A DNA stretch of 64,000 nucleotides from Virgibacillus litoralis (GTDB taxonomy: Bacteria > Bacillota > Bacilli > Bacillales > Amphibacillaceae), in assembly GCF_017873675.1 (NCBI RefSeq), contig NZ_JAGGKK010000020.1, positions 1 to 64,000 on the forward strand, read 5' to 3'. A model generated the notes under the pieces. The model was not told the origin of the DNA and ran no database searches. It worked only from the letters and a program-made list of their open reading frames with translations. Of this stretch, positions 22,277-32,000 are shown piece after piece (within the stretch, counting starts at the first letter, position 1; the number at the start of each line of letters is the position of its first letter). A program made the position numbers and the translations under genes.

Positions 22277-23488
22277 TTGAAATTCTTTCAACGCGTAAAA
22301 TACTCTATTAACAGCGCTTATATGGCATGGAAAGGAGTAAACTATGACTTTTCTTCTTGGATGGGTAAAACATTTTGGGGTATTGAAAATTCCACCTTAG
22401 CCACCAATGAGACTATTTTTAGTGTAATCACTAGGTTGTCAAATAGTATGGCTTCATTACCGTTAAAGCTATATAAAAATTATGATTCAGTGAGTAACGC
22501 TGCATCAGATGTATTGATAAACGAACCAAACCAAAACATGCATGGGTTTGAGTTTATCCGAAACTTAGAAACCTCACGTAATGAGACTGGTGATGGTTAT
22601 GCGATTATCGAAAGGGATATACGCAATCAAGTTTCTAAATTAACGAACATAAATGCCAATCACGTAGAGCCAGTAATTGAAAGAAACTCATATGATTTAT
22701 GGTATGAAGTTTTGGGTGACGATGGCAATCGTTATTACTTTCATAATATGAACATGCTTCACGTAAAGCATATTGGTAGCACAGGCAGCATTAAAAGCAT
22801 TAATCCCATCAAAGCATTATCAAACGCAACTGACTTTGATAAAGCCGTTCGTGAATTTAGCCTAAAGGAAATGCAAAGTGCTCCCAACTCATTCATCATA
22901 AAATATCAAGCAAACATTGATACAGAAAAAAGACAGCGTGTTATTGATGATTTCAAGCGATTTTATAAGGATAATGGTGGTATTTTGTTCCAAGAACCGG
23001 GTGTTGAAATTGATGAGTTGGAGCGTAAATACGAAGCAGCTGATACGCTGGCGACAGAACGAATTACACGCTCGCGAGTAGCAAATGTGTACAATATTCC
23101 AGTTACAATGTTGAATGACACGGAAGGCCAAAGCTATTCCAGTAATGAACAGTTAATGCGTATGTTTGTACAGTTGACCTTAATTCCAATTGTAAGACAG
23201 TACGAACAAGAATTTAATAGAAAATTACTTACACCAGCTGAAAGAAAAGCTGGTTTTTATTTTAAATTCAACGAAAAAGCATTGCTTCGAGCAGATACAG
23301 CGACTCAAGGAGATTATTACGCTAAGGCAATTCGTAACGGTTGGTTGTCGCAAGACGAAGTAAGACGTAAAGAAGATGAAGCCCCGATGGGGGGAAATGC
23401 TTCTAAGTTGTGGGTTAGTGGTGATCTTTATCCTATAGACATGGATCCAAAAGATAGGAAGTCAACAAGCAGTAATAACGAAAGATAA
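22277..23488 (+). CDS. Portal protein (HK97 family)
   Basis: Forms the dodecameric portal at the head vertex through which DNA is packaged. TTG 22277 is preferred, after GGAAGGTGGTGAT; an upstream in-frame TTG at 22259 overlaps that site. About 403 residues, normal for HK97-type portals. Seen: SVITRLSNSMASLPLKLYK, the GDGYAIIERD segment, HVKHIGS, FYKDNGGILFQEPG, and YNIPVTMLND...YSSNEQLMRMFVQLTL. The C-terminal part (RNGWLSQDEVRRKEDEAPM) is standard. Confidence 0.93.
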   Translation: MKFFQRVKYSINSAYMAWKGVNYDFSSWMGKTFWGIENSTLATNETIFSVITRLSNSMASLPLKLYKNYDSVSNAASDVLINEPNQNMHGFEFIRNLETSRNETGDGYAIIERDIRNQVSKLTNINANHVEPVIERNSYDLWYEVLGDDGNRYYFHNMNMLHVKHIGSTGSIKSINPIKALSNATDFDKAVREFSLKEMQSAPNSFIIKYQANIDTEKRQRVIDDFKRFYKDNGGILFQEPGVEIDELERKYEAADTLATERITRSRVANVYNIPVTMLNDTEGQSYSSNEQLMRMFVQLTLIPIVRQYEQEFNRKLLTPAERKAGFYFKFNEKALLRADTATQGDYYAKAIRNGWLSQDEVRRKEDEAPMGGNASKLWVSGDLYPIDMDPKDRKSTSSNNER

Positions 23489-23511
23489 TTGAAAGGGGGT
23501 GAGTGAAAACA

Positions 23512-24267
23512 ATGGGAAATAAGCAAAAAAAGAAGAAATTTTGGAGTATGAAGATGTCTGCTGATGGTAAATCAGGAGATATTTTTATTTATGGAGACAT
23601 TGAAAGATATCAGTTTGTTGAGAACGATACAACCGCAAATAGTTTTAAAGAAGATTTAGATGCGCTTGGCAATGTGGAAGTTATCAATCTTTACATTAAC
23701 TCACCTGGAGGCGCAGTTTTTGAAGGGGTTGCTATAGGTAATATGTTAAAGCGACATTCAGCGCATGTAAATGGTTATGTGGACGCGTTGGCCGCATCTA
23801 TTGCAAGCGTAATATTAATGGCGGCGGATACTATCTATATGCCCAGGAACTCAATGCTCATGATACACAACGCTTTAAATTTTGTTATTGGTAATGCCAC
23901 TGAATTGAGGAAAGCAGCAGATGACCTTGATCGCATTAATGGCTCAGCAATACAGTCTTATTTGGAAAAAGCAGGCGATAAACTTTCTGAAGAAAAGCTG
24001 AAACAAATGTTAGATGCCGAAACGTGGTTATCAGCCGATGAAGCGATCCAATATGGACTATGTGATGTGTTGTTAGATGCAAATGACATGGCTGCATCTA
24101 TTAGTGATGAATTATTTGCTAAGTACAAGAATGTACCTGAAGCATTGGTAAAAGAAACCGAAGAGCCCACTGGACCAAGCGAAGAAGAAATGGAACAACG
24201 TAAAAAAATAGCTGAGCAAGCTACACAAAATGCTAATTATATTAACGATATTTTAGGAGGAATTTAA
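23512..24267 (+). CDS. ClpP-like prohead protease
   Basis: A 251-residue S14-type serine protease that should remove the capsid scaffold domain. Visible: NLYINSPGGAVFEGVAIGNML, the nucleophile region DALAASIASVILMAADTIYM, MIHNALN with the catalytic His, and ADEAIQYGLCD. The C-terminus is acidic and helical. ATG 23512 is preferred over GTG 23503, which sits directly on the AAAGGGGGTGA site. Lies between portal and capsid genes as usual. Confidence 0.92.
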   Translation: MGNKQKKKKFWSMKMSADGKSGDIFIYGDIERYQFVENDTTANSFKEDLDALGNVEVINLYINSPGGAVFEGVAIGNMLKRHSAHVNGYVDALAASIASVILMAADTIYMPRNSMLMIHNALNFVIGNATELRKAADDLDRINGSAIQSYLEKAGDKLSEEKLKQMLDAETWLSADEAIQYGLCDVLLDANDMAASISDELFAKYKNVPEALVKETEEPTGPSEEEMEQRKKIAEQATQNANYINDILGGI

Positions 24268-24269
24268 TA

Positions 24270-25484
24270 ATGACAAAAAGTAAAGAGTTATTTAAGGCGG
24301 TAAAACAGAAAAATCTATTAAGGTTGAACCTTCAACACTTTGGTGACAAGACTCTATATGAACTAAAGCAAAACATGACCACTGTTGGTCAACAATTACA
24401 AAAGGTTGAGAACGATTTAGCTGCAGCTGCAATTGACACAGGTAAAACAACAGAAGATATTCAAGCACTGCAAGATTCTAAGAGAGATTTAAAAATGCGC
24501 TTTGATGTTATCAAAGACCAACACGATCAATTAGAAGCTGAACAACAAGCTAAATTCGCAAAACAAGACGATCTAAAAGCTATTACGGACCCAGATAAAC
24601 AAAAAGTAGAAGCTAAAGCAGAATTGATTCGCGCGACCATGAAGAATAAACCAATATCTGATGACATTCGCCAAGCATTGGGTGACGATAGCACAACTGG
24701 TGGAGGCAAGTTTTTACCTAAAACTGTTTCAACAGAAATTCTGTCTGAACCTTATGTAAAAAATCAACTACGTGAGATTTCGGATTTTACTCAAATCACT
24801 AATCTTGAGATTCCTAAAATCGGATTTACACTTGATAACGATGATTTCATTGCAGATAAAGCAACTGCAAGGGAACTTAAAGCAAGCGGAGATGTTGTAA
24901 CGTTTGGTCGTCACAAATTCAAAGTATTTGCTGGCATTTCGGAAACTGTATTAATGGGATCTGCTGGAAATCTAGTAAGCCATGTTGACCGTGCGCTTTC
25001 TTCTGGTGTTGCTGCTAAAGAAAAGAAAGTGGTTTTCGCAGAGACACCTAAAGCTGGTGAAGAGCATATGTCTTTCTACTCTAGCCAGAATGCAATCACA
25101 GTCGTACAAGGGGATAGCTTATATAAAGCAATTAAAAATGCTATTGCTGACCTACATGAGGATTATCGTGAAAACGCAAAGATCGTTATGCGCTACCAAG
25201 ATTATTCCGACATTGTTGAGGTTCTAGCGAATGGTAATGCAACACTTTATTCTGCTCAACCTGAACAAGTATTAGGTAAGCCAGTTGTATTCTCTGATTC
25301 AGCTACAAAGCCAATTGTGGGTGACTTCATGTACTCTCACTTTAACTATGACCTAGGAATGCTTAATGAACGCGACAAAGATGTAAAAACAGGTATTGAG
25401 CAATTCGTTATCACTGCTTGGATGGACCACCAAATCAAGCTAAAATCAGCATTCCGTATTGCGGAAGTAACACCAACAGTTTAA
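24270..25484 (+). CDS. Major capsid protein (HK97 fold)
   Basis: A 404-residue HK97-type capsid precursor. Residues about 30-110 form the coiled-coil delta (scaffold) domain to be removed by the prohead protease; the shell domain follows from about 125 (GGGKFLPKTVSTEILSEPYVKNQLREISDFTQITNLEIPKI) to the C-terminus. AGGAGGAATTTAATA precedes ATG 24270, two bases after the protease stop. Confidence 0.93.
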   Translation: MTKSKELFKAVKQKNLLRLNLQHFGDKTLYELKQNMTTVGQQLQKVENDLAAAAIDTGKTTEDIQALQDSKRDLKMRFDVIKDQHDQLEAEQQAKFAKQDDLKAITDPDKQKVEAKAELIRATMKNKPISDDIRQALGDDSTTGGGKFLPKTVSTEILSEPYVKNQLREISDFTQITNLEIPKIGFTLDNDDFIADKATARELKASGDVVTFGRHKFKVFAGISETVLMGSAGNLVSHVDRALSSGVAAKEKKVVFAETPKAGEEHMSFYSSQNAITVVQGDSLYKAIKNAIADLHEDYRENAKIVMRYQDYSDIVEVLANGNATLYSAQPEQVLGKPVVFSDSATKPIVGDFMYSHFNYDLGMLNERDKDVKTGIEQFVITAWMDHQIKLKSAFRIAEVTPTV

Positions 25485-25509
25485 TAAATACTAATTAGGA
25501 GGGTCATAA

Positions 25510-25686
25510 ATGCCTTATTTAAATGATGTTCACCTAACCCCAGGCAGTAAACTTACCGCTGACGGTAAACAAGGTTCAGCAATTGCGGACCACGTTGACC
25601 CAGCGACTGCAACTGCAACTGAAATTGCTACGAAGCAAAATGAAATACTTGCCGTCCTTCGTAGTCTTGGGATGATTAAGTCATAA
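25510..25686 (+). CDS. Head fibre/decoration-like protein (58 aa)
   Basis: AGGAGGGTCATAA precedes ATG 25510. The 58-residue product (MPYLNDVHLTPGSKLTADGK, SAIADHVDPATATATEIATK, NEILAVLRSLGMI) resembles the conserved end of Bacillus phage head fibre proteins (AIAD...KVNAILAALRxxGxI) recalled from memory. Placed directly after the capsid gene. A terminator follows. Confidence 0.65.
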   Translation: MPYLNDVHLTPGSKLTADGKQGSAIADHVDPATATATEIATKQNEILAVLRSLGMIKS

Positions 25687-25691
25687 TAACT

Positions 25692-25724
25692 AAGCTGGGA
25701 TTCGTCCTGGCTTGGTATTTTTTT
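25692..25724 (+). terminator. Terminator after the capsid gene block
   Basis: AAGCTGGGA pairs with TCCTGGCTT, followed by TATTTTTTT. Likely partial, allowing high capsid expression over downstream genes. Confidence 0.75.
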
Positions 25725-25745
25725 AGATGGAAGGGGTTGAATTAA

Positions 25746-25967
25746 ATGAAAGCAAAGGTGCTTCAACGGTTTCGTGATAAAGATTCAAATAAAATTCATG
25801 AAGCTAATCACTTCTATGAATCTAATGAAAAAAGAATAAAAGAATTGCAGGATCTGGGTTATCTTGGTGAAGTTAAAAAAGAAAAGCAACAAGAACCTAA
25901 ACAAGAACCACCAAAACAAAATCAATCTAAACAGAAGAAAAAGAAATCAGAAACGGCAAAGGAATAG
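25746..25967 (+). CDS. Small phage head-region protein (73 aa)
   Basis: The N-terminal half (MKAKVLQRFRDKDSNKIHEANHFYESNEKRIKELQDLGYL) fits a small fold common next to head-tail connector genes; the second half is a Lys/Gln/Pro-rich disordered tail. GGAAGGGG precedes ATG 25746. Role unknown. Confidence 0.62.
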   Translation: MKAKVLQRFRDKDSNKIHEANHFYESNEKRIKELQDLGYLGEVKKEKQQEPKQEPPKQNQSKQKKKKSETAKE

Positions 25968-25979
25968 GGAGGCGATTGA

Positions 25980-26285
25980 ATGCCTTTACCAAGCATAGAT
26001 GAAGTAAAAAGCTATTTAAGAGTTGATGGAACTGAAGATGATATGTTTATCAGCTCTTTAATTTCTGTTGCTCAAGAAGATTTGGCTAGTTCTGGGATTA
26101 CGAATACAGAAACTGAAAGGTATGGGTTAGCTATTAAACTACTCGTCGCCAACCATTACGAAGAACGTCGCCCTCAAGTTGTTGGTACTGTCACAAATAA
26201 GCTCGCCTATAGTCTTGAACGAATTATTCTTCAGCTAAAGGCGGAGGAAATACCGCTTGACAGTGAATTGGAGGATACGACATGA
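25980..26285 (+). CDS. Head-tail connector protein (gp6-like)
   Basis: A 101-residue adaptor of the HK97 gp6 / DUF3199 type: SIDEVKSYLRVDGTEDDMFISSLISVAQEDLASSG and helical C-terminal part with LLVANHYEERRPQVVG. GGGAGGCGATTGA precedes ATG 25980. It overlaps the head closure gene. Confidence 0.86.
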   Translation: MPLPSIDEVKSYLRVDGTEDDMFISSLISVAQEDLASSGITNTETERYGLAIKLLVANHYEERRPQVVGTVTNKLAYSLERIILQLKAEEIPLDSELEDTT

Positions 26286-26620
26286 CAAATCCATCTAAAT
26301 ACCGTCATCGCGTTTCTGTCCAAAAGGTTACTAAAGAGCGTATAGATGGTCAATTTGTCGATACCTGGTCCGAATATAAAAAACTATGGGCTAGCAGGGA
26401 AGATAAAGGCGGCGATGAATATTTTGAAGCCAAGGCTGCTAATGCTATCCGAACTGTTATTTGGACAATTCGCTTTGATAAAGAGTTATATAAAAATGGT
26501 GAGGGCAGACGTTTCTTTTATAATGATCAGTCTTATGAAGTGAAAAGTGTAGCTGATGTAAAAGGCTTGCGAAAAGAACTAGAAATCATCACAGAGGCGG
26601 TGGTAGCTAGTGCCAGCTGA
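26282..26620 (+). CDS. Head closure / head-tail adaptor protein
   Basis: A 112-residue beta-rich protein of the SPP1 gp16-like head-tail joining family: YRHRVSVQKVTKER, WSEYKKLWASRED, IRTVIWTIRFDKEL, FFYNDQSYEVKSVADV. It seals the head and binds the tail. Overlaps by four bases upstream and about eleven downstream. Confidence 0.87.
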   Translation: MTNPSKYRHRVSVQKVTKERIDGQFVDTWSEYKKLWASREDKGGDEYFEAKAANAIRTVIWTIRFDKELYKNGEGRRFFYNDQSYEVKSVADVKGLRKELEIITEAVVASAS

Positions 26621-26996
26621 TATGAAACTTGATGTTCGTAACAAAGTAAGTCAACTAGGTCGAAAAGGTAAGGTTCTGGAAGGTCAGACACTAAAGGCTG
26701 CGGGCAATAAACTAGGTGAAGAAATTGCGAGTAACATTAATCGTTCAAGCAATAGCAGTGCTGATTATACGCACTTGGCTGATGCTATCAAAACAAGCTC
26801 AACACGTACCAATGAATTCGGTGAAAGAAGTGTTCAAGTTGGAGCATCTAAGGACAAAGCTTTTATTTTAAAGTTCTTGGAATTAGGTACTTCTAAAATG
26901 AGTGCCCAGGCTCCAATGGAAAAAGGGATAAGCCAATCAAAAGGTGATGTTGCTCGAATTTTAGCAGAAGGCCAGCAAAGGATATTAAGATTATGA
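26610..26996 (+). CDS. HK97 gp10-like tail-completion protein
   Basis: A 128-residue protein of the HK97 gp10 family (KLGEEIASNIN, HLADAIKTS, VQVGASKDKAFILKFLELGTSKMSAQAPMEKGI). Starts GTG 26610 after GAGGCGGTGG. Acts at the head-tail interface. Confidence 0.87.
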   Translation: MPADMKLDVRNKVSQLGRKGKVLEGQTLKAAGNKLGEEIASNINRSSNSSADYTHLADAIKTSSTRTNEFGERSVQVGASKDKAFILKFLELGTSKMSAQAPMEKGISQSKGDVARILAEGQQRILRL

Positions 26997-27379
26997 TCAA
27001 TTTAAAAGACGATATTCTAAATGCGCTTGAATTGAACACTACGCTAACTGGACAGCTCGATACGTTTTATGGTTATCCTGCTATTTTTGATTTAAAAGCA
27101 GAACCGAATCAAGACTTTGACACTTATGTTATTTATCAGTTAATCAATAACACTGATACGTTTTATGCAGATAACAAAGCAAAAAAAGAATATATTCACT
27201 ATCAAATATCTGTATTTACAAAAACAGGCTCAACTACTTCATTAGGTAACGAGGTTACCAAAACTATGGAGTCGTTGGGCTTTTATCGTACTTACATCGG
27301 AGAAACGTATGAGACTGATACAGGTTATACGCATGTTTCTAGCCGATGGAAAATTAAAATGAGGAAAGAGGGATTGTAA
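26993..27379 (+). CDS. Tail terminator-type protein (DUF3168-like)
   Basis: A 128-residue protein (DDILNALELNTTLTGQL, DTYVIYQLINNTD, YIHYQISVFTK, TETGYTHVSSRWKIKMRK pattern) fitting tail terminator/completion proteins that end the tail tube. Overlaps the gp10-like gene by ATGA; three bases before the tail tube gene. Confidence 0.78.
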   Translation: MINLKDDILNALELNTTLTGQLDTFYGYPAIFDLKAEPNQDFDTYVIYQLINNTDTFYADNKAKKEYIHYQISVFTKTGSTTSLGNEVTKTMESLGFYRTYIGETYETDTGYTHVSSRWKIKMRKEGL

Positions 27380-27382
27380 GTT

Positions 27383-28261
27383 ATGGGATATGAAAATGGA
27401 TTAAAGAATTTTCATTACGCAATATTGACTGATGACTCAGACTCAGGAGCCACTTATGACACGCCAGTTAAGTTAGCCGAAGCGGTAACTGCTGGAGTTG
27501 AACCGAGTATAGCGACTGGTCGTTTATACGGTGATAATAAAGTAGTTTCTAATGCTTCGAAATTCAATTATGCAACTGTTACGATCACCACTACTAAGTT
27601 GCCAGCTAAAGATGAAGCGGCGCTTTTAGGGAAAACATTGGGAAGCGACGGTGTTTTACGTTCGAGAGGTAATGCCCCGTATGTTGCGTTTGGCTATGAA
27701 GTAACATTGGATGATGGAACTAGTGAATTTTGGTGGATATTAAAAGGTAAATTCCAAGAACCTTCACGCACAAAAAACACTGGCACTGATAGTATTGAGT
27801 ATGGTCAACCGTCCATTGTTGGGGAGTTCATCCGACGGGATTTTGATGAAGAGTGGAAATTTACCGGAAATGAAGGTAATGCTGGATTCGAAACTGTTAC
27901 TGCTGACGACTGGTTTAATTCTGTATATGAACCTAATCCAGATACTACCGCACCGACTGTTACTACAGCTCCGGATGATGATGCGACAGCAGTTGCTATT
28001 ACAACAGATGTTATTTGGACATTTGATGAAGCAATCAGGAGTGCGGATGTTAACGATGGAAACTTCTACTTAATGGATTCATTAGGTACAGTAGTTGACG
28101 GTTCATTGACTCAGAGTACAGATGAAACAACAGTTACATTTACTCCAACAACAGATTTAAATTCTGCAATGGACTATACAGCAGTCGCATCTAAGAATAT
28201 ACGAGATTTAGCTGGAAACAACCTAGCTAATACAGAAGTTACTAATTTCGCAACTTCATAA
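27383..28261 (+). CDS. Major tail protein with C-terminal Ig-like domain
   Basis: A 292-residue tail tube subunit. Residues about 1-185 are the TP901-type tube fold (YDTPVKLAEAVTAGVEP, LYGDNKVV, TVTITTTKLPAKDEAALLGK, YVAFGYEV, WWILKGKF). From about 190 (PDTTAPTVTTAP) to the end is a Big_5-type Ig domain (VIWTFDEAIRSADVN, VTFTPTTDLNSAMDYTAVAS, IRDLAGNNLA). Such domains decorate the outside of tails and are thought to bind surface carbohydrates weakly. GAGGGA precedes ATG 27383. Confidence 0.88.
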   Translation: MGYENGLKNFHYAILTDDSDSGATYDTPVKLAEAVTAGVEPSIATGRLYGDNKVVSNASKFNYATVTITTTKLPAKDEAALLGKTLGSDGVLRSRGNAPYVAFGYEVTLDDGTSEFWWILKGKFQEPSRTKNTGTDSIEYGQPSIVGEFIRRDFDEEWKFTGNEGNAGFETVTADDWFNSVYEPNPDTTAPTVTTAPDDDATAVAITTDVIWTFDEAIRSADVNDGNFYLMDSLGTVVDGSLTQSTDETTVTFTPTTDLNSAMDYTAVASKNIRDLAGNNLANTEVTNFATS

Positions 28262-28268
28262 ATTTATA

Positions 28269-28297
28269 AAAGAGAGGGTTAATACCTTCTCTTTTTC
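28269..28297 (+). terminator. Terminator after the major tail gene
   Basis: AGAGAGGG pairs with CCTTCTCT around TTAATA, followed by TTTTTCT. Probably reduces transcription of the lower-abundance tail genes. Confidence 0.75.
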
Positions 28298-28320
28298 TAC
28301 ATAAAACAGGAGGTGATTTT

Positions 28321-28686
28321 GTGGAAAAAGAATTAAAAGATGATCTACAACACAAGCCAACACAAGTAAAAATACAACTCGATAAAGAGCGCACGTTCAT
28401 ATTGGACTTAAACGCTTATGCAGAGATTGATTTACTTCATGAGGATAAAACATACCACGATATTGAAAAAGACATAATAGAGATGCGCCCATATGCAATT
28501 AAAGCTTTTCTATGGGGTGGATTAGTACATGAGGACAGAGAACTAACTCCAGAATTTGTTGGTAAATACGTTGATGTAAATAACATTCAGGAATACGCTA
28601 CTAAAATTTATAAAGCAATACTCGACGGAAAACCAAAAGCAAAAAACAAGGACAAAGAGGACAGCGAAACTGATAAAAAAAAATAA
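28321..28686 (+). CDS. Tail assembly chaperone, gpG-like
   Basis: A 121-residue tail chaperone (VKIQLDKERTFILDLNAYAEIDLLHED, RPYAIKAFLWGGLVHEDRELTPEFVG) starting GTG 28321 after AGGAGGTGATTTT. It keeps the tape measure soluble and recruits the tube protein. It ends in a Lys-rich tail at a nine-A run with a stop immediately after, where a -1 frameshift makes the longer product. Confidence 0.87.
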   Translation: MEKELKDDLQHKPTQVKIQLDKERTFILDLNAYAEIDLLHEDKTYHDIEKDIIEMRPYAIKAFLWGGLVHEDRELTPEFVGKYVDVNNIQEYATKIYKAILDGKPKAKNKDKEDSETDKKK

Positions 28687-28886
28687 AAAATCAGAAGTAT
28701 GATTGGGAAATGTTGTTGTCATTCTATACAGATATTTTAAAAAAAGATGAAGAGCAATTTTGGCGCATTGGCATGAGAAGGCTAACTGCGCTTTTTACGT
28801 TGCATTTTAATAAGCAAGACAGAATCGATAAAGCGAAAGAAATGGAGAAACAAAATAAGGCTCTTGAACAGATGAGGGCGTTGTAG
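28321..28886 (+). CDS. Tail assembly chaperone gpGT by -1 programmed frameshift
   Basis: The nine-A run 28675-28683 includes a classic A-AAA-AAA slippery heptamer (28677-28683) just before the TAA stop. A -1 shift there continues in the frame starting at 28683 and adds about 67 residues (IKNQKYDWEMLLSFYTDIL...FWRIGMRRLTALFTLHF...EQMRAL) to the stop at 28884-28886. The extension has the composition of T-domains and no start or ribosome site of its own. This matches lambda gpG/gpGT logic. Confidence 0.82.
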
Positions 28887-28898
28887 GTGGTGGAGTAA

Positions 28899-29045
28899 TT
28901 GGGTATTCAAGAAGCTTGCGAAGTGATGGATGATTTTTTAGAACGTGATACTAAGGAACATCTATTGAACACGGAAGAGTTTAACGCTTTAAATAAAATT
29001 TTACTCGAATGCTCAGTTAAATTGGGATACCAAGTCAAAGCGTGA
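28899..29045 (+). CDS. Small protein between chaperone and tape measure (48 aa)
   Basis: TTG 28899 follows GGTGGAG. The 48-residue product (MGIQEACEVMDDFLERDTKE...) is acidic and helical. Unrecognised; it may be an additional small tail protein. Confidence 0.45.
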   Translation: MGIQEACEVMDDFLERDTKEHLLNTEEFNALNKILLECSVKLGYQVKA

Positions 29046-29088
29046 AAGGAAGTGGTCTTAATCTAATCCACCAGAAAGGAGGTACACT

Positions 29089-32000
29089 ATGGCAAATCGC
29101 GAAGTAATAGCTGATTTAGTTGCTCAAGTATCACTGGATGGCGCTAAGTTTAATCAAGGCATGGGTAAGGTTAATCGTGAATTGAAAACTGTACAAGAAG
29201 AACTAAAAACAGCCAGGAGTCGATTCAAACAAACTGGAGATGAAGTAGATTTTTTGGGTAATAAATCACAAACGTTATCAGGAAAGTTGAAACTGCAAAA
29301 ATCACAGGTTGACTTATTAAGCAAAGCTTATAATGAATCGAAAGAAAATAGCGGTGAGTTTAGTAAGAATACCCAAAACCTTGCAAGACGTTTAGAACGT
29401 GCAAATCGTGAGTTAAGCGAAACAGAACATGAATTAAAAGATGTAAATCGACAGCTCAAAAACCAACCAAGTAAGTGGACTGAATTAGGCAAATCAGCAG
29501 AAACAGCAGGGCAAAAAATGATGAATGCTGGTAGCAACATGAGGCAGTTTGGTCAAGCTTACACAATGGGAGTTACCGTACCTATTGTTGCTGGTGCAGG
29601 TGCTGTATTTAAAGCCTCTATGGATTTTGAAAGTGCTTTTACTGGCGTTGAAAAAACTGTTGATGGAACTAAGCAGCAAATGGATGGGTTAAAAGAGTCT
29701 ATTCGTGATATGGCTCAAGAGATTCCTGCTAGTACTACGGAAATTTCAGCAATTGCTGAAAGTGCCGGGCAATTAGGTATACAAACCGAGAACATTGAAG
29801 ATTTCACTAGGGTAATGGCTGACTTGGGAGAAGCAACAAACCTAACAAGTGGTCAAGCAGCAACTGAGTTTGCTAGATTTGCAAACATTGTAGGTATGAG
29901 TCAAGATGACTTTGATAAATTAGGCTCAGTCGTTGTTGACTTAGGTAATAATTTAGCTACAACAGAATCCGAAATATCTGAAATGGCATTACGCTTAGCT
30001 GGTGCCGGTGATCAAGTAGGAATGACTGAATCGGAAATACTTTCTTTTAGTGCTGCATTAAGTTCAGTTGGTATTAGAGCAGAAGCAGGTGGATCTAGTT
30101 TTTCTAAAGTTATGGTTGAAATGCAACTCGCAGCTGAAAAAGGCGGAGACAGTTTAGATAACTTTGCAAAAGTTGCAGGCGTTTCTGCAGAAGAATTTAA
30201 ACAGGCATATGAACAAGATGCAACTGGTGCTATCATGCAGTTTATTGAAGGGTTATCAACTGCTGAAGATAGAGGTTTATCTGCAATTGGTGTACTTGAT
30301 GAAATGGGTATTACCGAAGTACGAATGCGTGATGCATTGTTAAGAGCTGCAGGAGCAAGTGACGTATTTTCTGAATCACTTGAAATCGGTTCAAAAGCTT
30401 GGAAAGAGAATATTGCACTCACTGAAGAAGCCGAAAAACGCTATGCAACAACCGAATCACAATTAAAAATTATGTGGAACCGTGTGAAAGATCTGGGCAT
30501 TACATTAGGTGAAGCATTAGTACCTGCTGTCATGGATGCCATTGATGCAGCAGAACCATTTATTGAAAAGATTGAAGCTGGTGCAGACGCTTTTTCAAAA
30601 ATGAATGAAGAAGAACAACGCTCTATATTAAAGATGGTTGGCTTTGTTGCAGCTGTTGGTCCAGCAAGTATTGTGTTAGGTGGATTGACTACGACTGTAG
30701 GCGGCGCATTAAAAATATTTGGATCTCTTTCTAAAATGTTGGGCGCTGCAAGAGGTGCAGGCCTGTTAGGTAGGCTTGCTGGATTAGGTGTTGGTGGTCC
30801 TGTTGGTTGGGCTATAGCTGGCGTTACTGTCTTAGGAACTGTAGTTAATGCATTATCGAAAGAAAGTTCTGACCTAAATGATGTCAATTGGGATACAGTC
30901 GAAAGTATGAAAGCTGAAGTTGACCAGACCGATAAACTGATAGCTGAATTTGAAAAGCTTGAAAAGAAAAATCGTTTGGCCACTGATGAAATGCTCCGGT
31001 ATATGGACATTATGAGCGAATTGAAAGAAACCAACAATGCCTCAGTAATCAAAGAGTTAAAAGACGAACAAGCCAAGCTTCTCGAACAATCTGGATTAAC
31101 AAATAAAGAAATGGATCGGTTCTTAGAATTAAATGGTGACATTATCGAACAAGCTCCAGGAGCAAAAAAAGCAATAAGCGAAGAGGGTAATGCTTATGCT
31201 CATAATCTGGCACAACTGAAAAAATTAAACGATGAAAAACGTAAGCAAATGATGATTGCAGCTGAAGATGAATTATTAAAAGCCCTTGAAAATGAAGCGC
31301 AATTAATGCAAGATCAGAAAGATTTGGTCACTGACATTAAAAATATTGAACAAGATATTCAAAGTAATAGAGAAAGCCGAATTGAAAACACGAAGAACCT
31401 GCAAAAAGAAGAACAAAAATTACGGGATATTCAAAACAAAATACTGGAGCTTGAAGGGGATACCAGTGTTGAAGCCAGAAACAAACGCGCAACACTTGAA
31501 AGACAACGCGTTGTACAAAGTGGAGTTGTCGAGGGTTTGCGCGCTGAAAAAAGTGAATTGAACAAAACATACAATAAGCTTGTAGAAAAATTCGAAAAGA
31601 AACAAGATGACCTTGAATTAACGCGTGAAGAATTAAAAGAACTGGATAAAATGAAATGGGATTATGAAGCTTTAATACTTTCTCAGTTGGAAATTAACGC
31701 TAAAAAAGGACAAGGACTTGAAGCGATTGACAAAGAACTGAAAAAGTTGGATATAAAGAAAGCAAAACTAGATGAACAACTGGACCAAGGAGATATTAGT
31801 TTAAAACAATACCAAAAACAGAACAGCGAATTAAATGAACAGCGAGACAGGTTAATAAAGGCTAAGGATGAGCTTAGACAGATTAATAAATTAGCTGGCG
31901 AAACGGTTTACAGTAAAACGATTCATCTCGATACTAATCCAAGCTTAGCTGCATTTGAGCGACGATTAGCCAAAGATTCTTATAAAACATTGAATATCAC

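Noticed and set aside
28684-28886. T-domain frame considered as an independent gene
   Set aside because: No start codon with a ribosome site; position and slippery run indicate a frameshift extension.
30441-31142. 233-codon minus-strand frame within the tape measure gene
   Set aside because: Shadow of the long, biased tape measure sequence; no ribosome site and no recognisable domain.
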